Of a stretch of 8,511 bases of DNA, positions 1 through 5,241 are shown in pieces. Both the position numbers and the translations under genes were made by a program. Below the pieces are notes generated by a model, which was given only the letters and a program-made list of their open reading frames with translations, was not told the DNA's origin and made no database searches. Origin of the DNA: an uncultured Rickettsiales bacterium (GTDB lineage: Bacteria > Pseudomonadota > Alphaproteobacteria > Rs-D84); the NCBI GenBank assembly GCA_900549365.1, contig UROD01000029.1:1-8511 (forward strand), in the 5' to 3' direction. Numbering within the stretch: the stretch's first letter is position 1; every line of letters begins with the position of its first letter.

Positions 1-39
1 ACTGCCACAACCCGCCGCCGTCAGTACAACCAAGTTCAT
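1..39 (-). CDS. N-terminus of probable NTP-transferase (sugar-/choline-phosphate nucleotidyltransferase type), incomplete
   Basis: On the minus strand an ATG at 39-37 overlaps the TGA stop of the LicD-family gene (ATGA arrangement). It opens a frame that runs off the left edge and reads MNLVVLTAAGCGS. This resembles the first beta strand and Gly-rich nucleotide-binding loop of the NTP_transferase/IspD-like fold (typically LAAGxGSR), which binds the base and phosphates of CTP or UTP. Position supports it: LicD proteins often sit beside a nucleotidyltransferase such as LicC, and the overlap suggests translational coupling. The alternative is a lipoprotein signal (TAAGC as a lipobox). That is less likely because only ten residues precede the Cys and none is basic. 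Only 13 codons are visible, so the family call is an inference. Confidence 0.5.
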   Translation of the reverse strand, partial: MNLVVLTAAGCGS

Positions 40-959
40 TTTACTTGCCCATCAATAAATGCGCGAACAATACCCAGTTCGGCATAGGTAAAACTGCCCG
101 AAACATGCTTGGAAAATTCAGGCGACAAAACACTCCAATCGCCATATCGTGTGGTCAACCATGCATCAGGATTATTTGGCGCAGAAAACTTTTTCCCACA
201 AAATTCAATTTCGCCATACGGCAATATATATTCATGATTCCACACGCCATCGTGGAATTGTCCCATAATACGTTCATTCAGTAATTGCCAGTCAATCGCT
301 TCGAACAAATCGCCATGTGACCAGTCGGGCTGCCGACCATGCAAAATCAAATCAGACACAATGTCATAGTACGTTGCGTATGTGCCCACGCCCTGTTCCA
401 AATCACGTGCGGCATTCATTGCGGCACGATAATCCATTTTGAACCGTTCCAGTTCCTTGGGCGTGCAAATATGCTTGTAATAACAATCCCACGGGAATAA
501 ATCCAAACAGATTTTTCCCATAAATAAAACCTTGAATATACCGCCGGCATGCGCCCACACGGTCTGAAAGTGTCCGTGATTGTACCGCGCACTCAGCAAT
601 TCAACCGCACGATTAAAATCTGGCCGCATCAGGCCGAAATCAATATCATCGTCCCACGGCACAAATTTGCCATTGCGCGCCGCGCCCAACAAATTACCTG
701 CGGACAAGAAGTACCCAATGCCATTTGCACGCAAATCCGCAGCAACCATTTCCGCCAAACGCAACGCCGCGCGCTGTTGCAACGCCAGATGCCCCGTGGC
801 ATCGGGCAAATCATCGGCATTGCGCCCCATACCATACAGGCGCGACACATGATTATGTAATTCGCCCAGTTTTTGAATCAACCAGTTTTGTCTGGCCTCT
901 ATATCAACCAAGCGTCGTTGAATAACGTCAAAAATATCGTTCTTGTCATCTGGTTGCAT
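36..959 (-). CDS. LicD-family protein (nucleotidyltransferase-fold phosphotransferase)
   Basis: A 307-residue protein of the LicD family. Members with known roles transfer phosphocholine or similar groups onto cell-surface glycans or teichoic acids; the substrate here is unknown. Residues 10-43 look like a short coiled coil. The LicD core follows: SAGNLLGAARNGKFVPWDDDIDFG (written in two parts: SAGNLLGAAR at 86-95, then PWDDDID at 101-107). The acidic cluster D103-D107 is the metal-binding/catalytic signature. Further family marks are LDLFPWD (152-158) and the C-terminal LPYGEIEFCGKKF (246-258) with RYGDW (271-275). There is no signal peptide or membrane segment, so it should act in the cytoplasm. 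The ATG at 959 has an AGG purine stretch upstream. It lies 6 bp after the cysteine-rich secreted protein gene and overlaps the next gene, so all three are probably one operon. Confidence 0.88.
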   Translation of the reverse strand: MQPDDKNDIFDVIQRRLVDIEARQNWLIQKLGELHNHVSRLYGMGRNADDLPDATGHLALQQRAALRLAEMVAADLRANGIGYFLSAGNLLGAARNGKFVPWDDDIDFGLMRPDFNRAVELLSARYNHGHFQTVWAHAGGIFKVLFMGKICLDLFPWDCYYKHICTPKELERFKMDYRAAMNAARDLEQGVGTYATYYDIVSDLILHGRQPDWSHGDLFEAIDWQLLNERIMGQFHDGVWNHEYILPYGEIEFCGKKFSAPNNPDAWLTTRYGDWSVLSPEFSKHVSGSFTYAELGIVRAFIDGQVK

Positions 960-965
960 TATCGC

Positions 966-1703
966 CTATGACCCGTGATAACAATTAGTGGAAAATTCAT
1001 ATGTGCCCGTTGGATCAGAAAACGCGGTTGATGTCGGAACATAGCATGTGGCCAAACCCCATGTCGTACCAGCCTGTGCACCGGCGGTGGTGTCACCACC
1101 CTTGATATCGGTAAAGTCCGACCATGTTTTACCATTCCAACGCGCATTGTCAAACGATGGGCATTGCGCACAATAATCCGTCCCAGCGGTTGGGTGATAC
1201 CAACCAACATCACACGCCTCGGTCGCGCGACATCCGCCGTTCTGTGCAACCTCGCCATCGCCACAAACAGTACCGGTGCCACCACCGCCTGTACCGCCAC
1301 CACCAGGTTTTGTACCCCTACAATACTTATCCCATTTGTCATAAGCGTAAATGTCCTGACATATTTGCAACGTCATACCCGACGGCAACGATGACTGGTC
1401 ACACCCATTATTTTTAACCTTTGTACACGCGCTCTCTGAAAATTTATATGTTTCGCAAGAATCGCTGTCCGGCCCCAACATACCGGCACGGTGACAAGCA
1501 TAATAGTTTGTCGTACCATACTCATAACCGAACAAATCGGTACAACACGCCGTATCTGCCTCGTCATTGTCATCTTCGGTATATTGATTAAAACAATCTA
1601 CTATATTGGCGCATTGACTGGATGAAAATGCTGCCTCGGCTGTGCCGGTTTTTGCCGCCAATAATGCTGCCAGTAACAGATATGATTTATTTATATTTGC
1701 CAT
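966..1703 (-). CDS. Secreted cysteine-rich protein with two Cys domains joined by a Gly/Thr linker
   Basis: A 245-residue protein that I cannot assign to a named family. It has a classical Sec signal peptide: K6, a hydrophobic core at 8-17, and AEA-A or EAA-F cleavage near residue 24/25. The mature part holds 17 cysteines. Ten are in an acidic N-terminal domain (C31, 37, 53, 54, 70, 83, 93, 101, 115, 128) and seven in the C-terminal domain (C147, 158, 164, 178, 181, 220, 241). A flexible linker made of two GGGGT units (134-145) separates them. The C-terminal part (CGDGEVAQNGGC, then YCAQCP) resembles short extracellular Cys-rich modules. Many disulfides are expected after export, implying a periplasmic or surface location. 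The odd cysteine count leaves one thiol free or available for cross-linking. The start is supported by a strong AGGTGGAGG ribosome site. It is the first gene of an operon with the LicD-family gene. Confidence 0.8.
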   Translation of the reverse strand: MANINKSYLLLAALLAAKTGTAEAAFSSSQCANIVDCFNQYTEDDNDEADTACCTDLFGYEYGTTNYYACHRAGMLGPDSDSCETYKFSESACTKVKNNGCDQSSLPSGMTLQICQDIYAYDKWDKYCRGTKPGGGGTGGGGTGTVCGDGEVAQNGGCRATEACDVGWYHPTAGTDYCAQCPSFDNARWNGKTWSDFTDIKGGDTTAGAQAGTTWGLATCYVPTSTAFSDPTGTYEFSTNCYHGS

Positions 1704-1710
1704 GGGTATG

Positions 1711-1722
1711 CCCCCTCCACCT
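1711..1722 (-). promoter_or_regulatory. Strong Shine-Dalgarno of the cysteine-rich protein gene
   Basis: The minus strand reads AGGTGGAGGGGG, with GGAGG ten bases before the ATG at 1703. It is an unusually long purine-rich ribosome site and fixes the start codon. It lies only about 11 bp after the large palindrome at 1734-1765, so a structure or protein formed there could affect ribosome access. Confidence 0.7.
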
Positions 1723-1733
1723 AAAAAACACGT

Positions 1734-1765
1734 TGTCCAAATCTAGCCATGGCTAAATTTGGACA
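1734..1765. repeat. 32-bp palindrome, copy 1 (probable operator or leader hairpin)
   Basis: The two arms match at 15 of 16 pairs around the centre CCATGG (between 1749 and 1750). The core is TAGCCATGGCTA, and the outer arms are TGTCCAAAT and ATTTGGACA. The only mismatch is C1743 against A1756. It lies just upstream of the ribosome site of the cysteine-rich gene. A related copy occurs at 1824-1849. As RNA it would form a strong hairpin, followed by six U residues about seven nt after the stem, so an attenuator role is possible; a protein operator seems more likely because of the second copy. Confidence 0.75.
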
Positions 1766-1793
1766 CAAAACCCTTTGACCAAACCACGGGAAA

Positions 1794-1809
1794 CGTGTAC
1801 TATTACACG
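1794..1809. repeat. Small inverted repeat over the candidate -10
   Basis: A perfect 6-bp inverted repeat, CGTGTA-CTAT-TACACG. It covers the candidate -10 (1800-1805, minus strand) of the cysteine-rich/LicD operon. It could be a second operator, or chance in a region with many short dyads. Confidence 0.35.
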
Positions 1810-1823
1810 CATGAAAATGCTTG

Positions 1824-1849
1824 AATTTAGCCATCGCTAGATTTGGACA
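1824..1849. repeat. Related palindrome, copy 2
   Basis: This copy shares the core TAGCCATCGCTA and the right arm ATTTGGACA with the palindrome at 1734-1765. Its left outer arm is degenerate (AATT in place of the longer arm). The centre is between 1833 and 1834, exactly 84 bp from the centre of copy 1. It overlaps the place where a -35 for the operon would fall. The shared core and one conserved arm suggest the same regulator binds both sites with different affinity. Confidence 0.65.
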
Positions 1850-1911
1850 GTCACCACACTTGAAAACACGGCAATATGCGTCACTTGTGATGCATTTTTC
1901 TATTTTGTAAC

Positions 1912-1936
1912 AAAAAAAACGCCCAAACGGGCGTTT
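1912..1936 (-). terminator. Rho-independent terminator of the PpiD-like gene
   Basis: On the minus strand the 8-bp stem AAACGCCC/GGGCGTTT with loop GTTT is followed by a run of eight T. It begins two bases after the stop codon. The 20-nt stem-loop is identical in sequence to the one after grpE at 4742-4761. Confidence 0.92.
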
Positions 1937-1938
1937 AT

Positions 1939-3363
1939 TTATTTTGCAAAGAATTTATCATAAACCTTGTGATTGATTTTGACCGGATACGTCCGAATCA
2001 GGAACGAATTATAATCGTCCGTGATTTCACGCGATTGGGTTGATGCCAATTCCTTGCGCAAATCGGCCATCTTTTTCGTATCAACGGTTGGTGCAACCGC
2101 GTCACCCGTGTGCAATACATAGAACGCGTCCGCGGCACTGACGATTGAATTGTCATTTGCATTTGCGCGGAACGCCGCAACCAGTACGTCGGTTGGTGCG
2201 CCCGATGTGCGCGACACCGTCGCGGATTTGGTTGATAATTTCTTGCCTGCGAATTTGCCGTCTTTGTTCAAATCGACCAAGATTTCATTTGCACGAACAT
2301 ATGCCTGTTTGCGTTGGGCATCACGCTGCCAATCAGCAATCAGGTTCTTTTTAACCGACGCAAATTCGGCATTGTGCTGTGGGTCAATTTTATCAACACG
2401 CACAATAACAAAACCCTGTTTGGTTTCAGTCAGTTCACTTTCCAATCCTGCATCCATATCAAAGATTTTTGCGACCATTTTGTCGGTCAAAATCGCGTCC
2501 GCCGGACGACCGTCCGCCGCGAATGATTTCAATGATACGTATTTCGCATTGTGGCGTTTTGCCGCGGTTGCCATGGATTCGCCAGCGATAATGTCATCTT
2601 CGACCTTTTGCGCGGTGGCCAACGCCGCATCATAACTGTCGGGCTTTGACATATCGGCCGGAATCAAGACATACGATACCGTGCGGTGTTCTGGCACGAC
2701 CTGGGGGTGCGCCGCATAGTATTCTTGCAACTGGGCATCTGTTGGTTTTCCGACTTTGAAATCAGAAAACTTTACCGTTGCGTATTCAATCTTTTTCTGA
2801 CCATATCTGGCGTTATATGCCGCGGTCAATGCAAACTGTGGCACATTCATCGGCACGGCGATTGGGCCCAATACATAACCACGCAAAACCTGATTGCGCA
2901 GAACGTTTGCAAATGCGTCCTCGCTATACCCAGAATTATTCAGCACCACATCAAACAGGTATGCGGAAAAGCGGCCATTGCTCTGAAATTCTGGAAATTC
3001 GCGAATTTCGCGCGCGATGCGACCATCGGTCACAACAAAGCCCAAATCGTTTGCACGATTTTCAACCATACGCTGTGTCGACAGATCACCCAAAACGCGG
3101 GCGGTAAATTGCGCCCCCGTCTGTGCATCGGTATAGACCGCGCGACTCTCGTCCCGGGTCATCTGGGCCAATGCGCGACTGCGTTCGGCATTGTATTCTT
3201 GCATTGTCACGTCGGCATTTCCAACGCGAACCAGTGTTGTGTCGCCACGACTGCCACCGAAAACCCATTCGGCAACGCCCCAACCGACAAACGAGAAAGC
3301 CAATATAGCAATCAGAAATTTTGCCAATGGCTTGTCTGCTGCATTACGTAAATATTCTAGCAT
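1939..3363 (-). CDS. ppiD: PpiD/SurA-like periplasmic peptidylprolyl isomerase family chaperone
   Basis: A 474-residue protein anchored in the inner membrane with its bulk in the periplasm, where PpiD helps newly exported outer-membrane and periplasmic proteins fold. It starts MLEYLRNAADKP, with one membrane helix at about 15-35, then a SurA_N-type chaperone domain (about 45-165). The helix-rich part RFSAYLFDVVLNNSGYSEDAF (131-151, in pieces RFSAYLFDVVL and NNSGYSEDAF) is typical. A degenerate parvulin-type domain follows at about 225-330, ending KQGFVIVRVDKIDP (315-328). As in known PpiD proteins, its isomerase activity is doubtful. An upstream in-frame ATG at 3411 is possible, but 3363 is preferred: AAAAGGGG lies five bases before it, and the helix then falls at the usual distance from the start. 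It is divergent from tpiA, a pairing I recall from other Alphaproteobacteria. Confidence 0.85.
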   Translation of the reverse strand: MLEYLRNAADKPLAKFLIAILAFSFVGWGVAEWVFGGSRGDTTLVRVGNADVTMQEYNAERSRALAQMTRDESRAVYTDAQTGAQFTARVLGDLSTQRMVENRANDLGFVVTDGRIAREIREFPEFQSNGRFSAYLFDVVLNNSGYSEDAFANVLRNQVLRGYVLGPIAVPMNVPQFALTAAYNARYGQKKIEYATVKFSDFKVGKPTDAQLQEYYAAHPQVVPEHRTVSYVLIPADMSKPDSYDAALATAQKVEDDIIAGESMATAAKRHNAKYVSLKSFAADGRPADAILTDKMVAKIFDMDAGLESELTETKQGFVIVRVDKIDPQHNAEFASVKKNLIADWQRDAQRKQAYVRANEILVDLNKDGKFAGKKLSTKSATVSRTSGAPTDVLVAAFRANANDNSIVSAADAFYVLHTGDAVAPTVDTKKMADLRKELASTQSREITDDYNSFLIRTYPVKINHKVYDKFFAK

Positions 3364-3381
3364 TTGTTCCCCTTTTGCGTT

Positions 3382-3411
3382 ACCATAGCAAAACGACAAG
3401 AGAAAAATCAA
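3382..3411 (-). promoter_or_regulatory. Candidate promoter of the PpiD-like gene
   Basis: On the minus strand, TTGATT (3411-3406) and TATGGT (3387-3382) are 18 bp apart. Each matches the sigma-70 consensus at four of six positions. Transcription would begin near 3375, leaving a very short leader that contains the ribosome site. This is weak support. The tpiA promoter must lie in the same 68-bp divergent gap or in the start of the PpiD-like gene, and I could not place it. Confidence 0.25.
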
Positions 3412-3431
3412 CGAAAAAAAGGGGAAAAACC

Positions 3432-4133
3432 ATGAAAATTATTGCAGGTAATTGGAAGATGAATGGTACGCGCGCGGCGTTGGAAAATATGCTGAACGCG
3501 TTGCGCGATGTTGCAACCAAAAATCGCGTGATTTTATGCGTACCACATACTTTATTAAATACTGAATCAGACACTGCATCCATTGGCGCCCAAGATGTCA
3601 GCACCCACGACCACGGTGCATACACTGGGGAAATTTCGGCAACAATGCTGCGTGATGCGGGCGCAAAATATGTAATTGTCGGCCACAGCGAACGTCGTAT
3701 GTACCACGGCGAAACAAACGATATTGTACGCCAGAAAGCGACTGCGGCGATGGCGGCGGGACTGACACCTATTATTTGCGTTGGCGAAACTATGGATGAA
3801 AAACAGGCCGGCAAAACTATGGCGATTATTGAATCGGGGGTTCGTGAATCTGTGCCAACAGACGCACACGATATTATTGTTGCGTACGAACCACGTTGGG
3901 CCATTGGCGCGGGCTTGACACCAACCGCCGAAGAAATCGCCGCGGCGCACACACTGATTGCAAACACCCTGACAGATATGGGTTTGGACGGCACACCTGT
4001 ATTATATGGGGCCAGCGTCAAGGGCTCAAATGCCGCCGAAATTATGTCTATTGCACATGTTGATGGCGTATTAGTTGGTGGGGCATCCTTGAAACCCGAC
4101 GACTTCATACCTATAATAACCAGTGTGAAATAA
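3432..4133 (+). CDS. tpiA: Triosephosphate isomerase
   Basis: A 233-residue cytoplasmic enzyme that interconverts dihydroxyacetone phosphate and glyceraldehyde 3-phosphate in glycolysis and gluconeogenesis. All catalytic elements are visible: N7 and K9 in AGNWKMNG, H85 in VGHSERR, E153 in AYEPRWAIGAG (catalytic Glu plus the mobile loop), and the phosphate loops YGASVKG (192-198) and VGGASL (215-220). The first Gly pair of the usual YGGS loop reads GA here, a conservative change. It is about 15-20 residues shorter than typical bacterial enzymes (about 250), with the shortening spread over surface helices. The ATG at 3432 has AAAGGGG seven bases upstream. An in-frame upstream extension exists but would add a non-homologous tail before the universal K-x-x-x-GNWKMN start. 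Confidence 0.97.
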   Translation: MKIIAGNWKMNGTRAALENMLNALRDVATKNRVILCVPHTLLNTESDTASIGAQDVSTHDHGAYTGEISATMLRDAGAKYVIVGHSERRMYHGETNDIVRQKATAAMAAGLTPIICVGETMDEKQAGKTMAIIESGVRESVPTDAHDIIVAYEPRWAIGAGLTPTAEEIAAAHTLIANTLTDMGLDGTPVLYGASVKGSNAAEIMSIAHVDGVLVGGASLKPDDFIPIITSVK

Positions 4134-4143
4134 AGATACATTT

Positions 4144-4168
4144 GCAGGGCGGATGCATTCCGCCCTGT
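4144..4168 (+). other. Intercistronic hairpin between tpiA and grpE
   Basis: A perfect 9-bp GC-rich stem, CAGGGCGGA (4145-4153) and TCCGCCCTG (4159-4167), with loop TGCAT and an outer G-U pair. It is not followed by a T run, so it is not a standard terminator. It may stabilise or process the tpiA transcript, separating tpiA from grpE expression, or reduce read-through. Any start at the ATG in 4153-4155 would be buried in it. Confidence 0.6.
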
Positions 4169-4191
4169 GGAACAAAATAATAGGTATAATT

Positions 4192-4740
4192 ATGCAAGAA
4201 GAACACAAACCAGAAAAAGAAGTAAAAATAGAAACAGTGTCTGTTGACACGCCCGCCCCTGACATGCAACAGCCGGACAACACGCATGATGATGCCGTTG
4301 CTGAATTGGACGCATTAAAGGTTGAATTTAATGAATTAAACGATAAATATTTGCGCAGCGTTGCCGAATTGGAAAACACGCGTCGCCGCGCCGCATTGGA
4401 CGCAGAATCACGCGCGCGCAATCGCGCAATGTCTGTGGCCAAGGAATTTTTACCGGTGATGGACGCCATTGTGGCGGCGCAAAATATTGCCCCAGATGAT
4501 GCCGGCATTCAATCCATGGCACGCGCAATGGAATCTGCATTTGCAAAGATAGGCATTGTAAAAATTGAATCCGTTGGTCAGATTTTGAATCCACAATTCC
4601 ACAACGCAATTCAGGTCGTTGATGCGCCCGCAGATTCAAACCCCAGACCCGCCCCTAATACCATTATGACAGAAATGCAGGCGGGCTATATGTATGGCGA
4701 CAGTGTCTTGCGCACTGCGATGGTTGTGGTATGTAAATAA
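4192..4740 (+). CDS. grpE: GrpE, nucleotide exchange factor of DnaK
   Basis: A 182-residue cytoplasmic co-chaperone that releases ADP from DnaK and so drives the Hsp70 folding cycle. An acidic, disordered N-terminus (1-33) leads into a long dimerising coiled coil (about 34-75) containing the family motif LRSVAELENTRRR (53-65). A helical bundle and the C-terminal beta wing follow, with the signature GQILNPQFHNAIQV and the ending MQAGYMYGDSVLRTAMVVV. The start at 4192 is chosen because AGGT lies upstream and the earlier in-frame ATG at 4153 falls inside a hairpin; N-termini vary in this family, so the point is not fully settled. It follows tpiA by 58 bp and ends at its own terminator. No dnaK, dnaJ or hrcA is in view, and I see no CIRCE element. 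Confidence 0.95.
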   Translation: MQEEHKPEKEVKIETVSVDTPAPDMQQPDNTHDDAVAELDALKVEFNELNDKYLRSVAELENTRRRAALDAESRARNRAMSVAKEFLPVMDAIVAAQNIAPDDAGIQSMARAMESAFAKIGIVKIESVGQILNPQFHNAIQVVDAPADSNPRPAPNTIMTEMQAGYMYGDSVLRTAMVVVCK

Positions 4741-4770
4741 AAAACGCCCGTTTGGGCGTTTTTTTTATTT
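4741..4770. terminator. Bidirectional terminator between grpE and the convergent 139-residue gene
   Basis: The stem AAACGCCC/GGGCGTTT with loop GTTT (4742-4761) begins two bases after the grpE stop and continues into a run of eight T. On the other strand it is followed by six T, so it can also end the minus-strand gene, whose stop codon (4767-4765) lies in the T run. The stem-loop is identical to that at 1917-1936. Confidence 0.92.
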
Positions 4771-5184
4771 TGTTTTCTGATTCAATTCAGCACGAATCCG
4801 TTCAACCTGTTGAGAATTATCACACACCAAACACTTTGCAAAATTTGTGCGAACTGTTTTCAAGAATTCCGCCTTGGCTGCATTACCAACATATGACGTT
4901 TCTGGTATGCGCAACGCCAAACCATTTCCACCCACATAACGACTGATATGTCTGCGGGGCAGAAAACCATTGCGACGCAACAAATATTCGCATACGTCTA
5001 TATTTTCTGGACGTGTCATAAAACAATAGAAATATACCAGACCATTTGTCGCACGTAAAAATGTCACGCTTGAACATAAACTAGCCAACAATTCAGCATC
5101 TGACGCAGATGTCGACGCTAACGAACGTGTCGATGTCTTGTTAAAATAATCTTTGATGCGTTCAACACACGAATAAACTTTCAT
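4765..5184 (-). CDS. Unrecognised 139-residue cytoplasmic protein
   Basis: I do not recognise a family. The frame is credible: it starts with an ATG that has AAGG eight bases upstream, fills the space between a plausible promoter and a terminator, and encodes ordinary globular sequence. There is no signal peptide or membrane helix. The protein is basic, has six cysteines (C6, 37, 54, 65, 118, 121) including a CLVC pair at 118-121, and has a central stretch RNGFLPRRHISRYVGGNG (71-88) with a Gly-rich turn. The tail (122-139) is helical and charged. One CxxC could bind metal or be redox-active, but a single pair is weak evidence. It follows the autotransporter gene on the same strand after 57 bp with no terminator between, so read-through is possible. 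Confidence 0.65.
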   Translation of the reverse strand: MKVYSCVERIKDYFNKTSTRSLASTSASDAELLASLCSSVTFLRATNGLVYFYCFMTRPENIDVCEYLLRRNGFLPRRHISRYVGGNGLALRIPETSYVGNAAKAEFLKTVRTNFAKCLVCDNSQQVERIRAELNQKTK

Positions 5185-5202
5185 AATATATGCCTTTGTC
5201 TT

Positions 5203-5230
5203 TTGACAAATACTACTACTTGTTTATATT
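5203..5230 (+). promoter_or_regulatory. Promoter-like sequence pointing into the 3' end of the autotransporter gene
   Basis: On the plus strand TTGACA (5203-5208) and TATATT (5225-5230) are 16 bp apart; together they match the sigma-70 consensus at eleven of twelve positions. A transcript would start near 5237 and run antisense to the end of the autotransporter gene. No real coding frame follows on this strand, so it would be a non-coding antisense RNA or an accident of AT-rich sequence. Confidence 0.3.
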
Positions 5231-5237
5231 TTGTCAA
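5210..5237 (-). promoter_or_regulatory. Probable promoter of the 139-residue gene
   Basis: On the minus strand a perfect -35 TTGACA (5237-5232), 16 bp spacing, then TAGTAT (5215-5210), which matches the -10 consensus at four of six. Transcription would start near 5203, about 19 bases before the ATG. The elements sit in an AT-rich gap and overlap an inverted repeat and a promoter-like sequence on the opposite strand. Confidence 0.5.
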
Positions 5238-5241
5238 GTGG

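Larger units (their letters stand above)
1704..1911 (-). promoter_or_regulatory. Gene-free control region of the cysteine-rich/LicD operon
   Basis: No gene is visible in these 208 bp. They lie between the terminator of the PpiD-like gene and the start of the cysteine-rich gene, so they must hold the operon promoter. The only -10 I can propose is TAATAG on the minus strand (1800-1805), with a poor -35 (AAATTC at 17 bp spacing), so an activator may be needed. At least four inverted repeats crowd the region, with centres near 1749.5, 1801.5, 1833.5 and 1885.5. If that -10 is used, transcription begins near 1793 and the leader of about 90 nt contains the first palindrome as a hairpin. Confidence 0.5.

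Noticed and set aside
2686..3351. Long open frame on the plus strand (221 codons) inside the PpiD-like gene
   Set aside because: The minus-strand protein has clear PpiD/SurA features, while this frame gives an implausible Cys- and His-rich sequence with no good ribosome site.
3411..3411. Upstream start of the PpiD-like gene
   Set aside because: The added 16 residues are unlike the family, and the start at 3363 has a well-placed ribosome site.
3367..3426. 10-bp inverted repeat (TTCCCCTTTT and AAAAGGGGAA) across the tpiA/PpiD gap
   Set aside because: The two arms are simply the ribosome sites of the two divergent genes; no operator is needed to explain them.
3380..4141. Long open frame on the minus strand opposite tpiA (253 codons)
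   Set aside because: It mirrors the highly conserved tpiA frame and encodes no recognisable protein; it is a by-product of tpiA codon use.
4153..4155. Earlier in-frame ATG for grpE
   Set aside because: It sits within a stable hairpin and would add a 13-residue hydrophobic lead unlike GrpE N-termini.
4185..4190. Perfect TATAAT just before grpE
   Set aside because: It lies one base before the chosen ATG, so transcription would begin inside the gene, and no -35 stands at the right distance.
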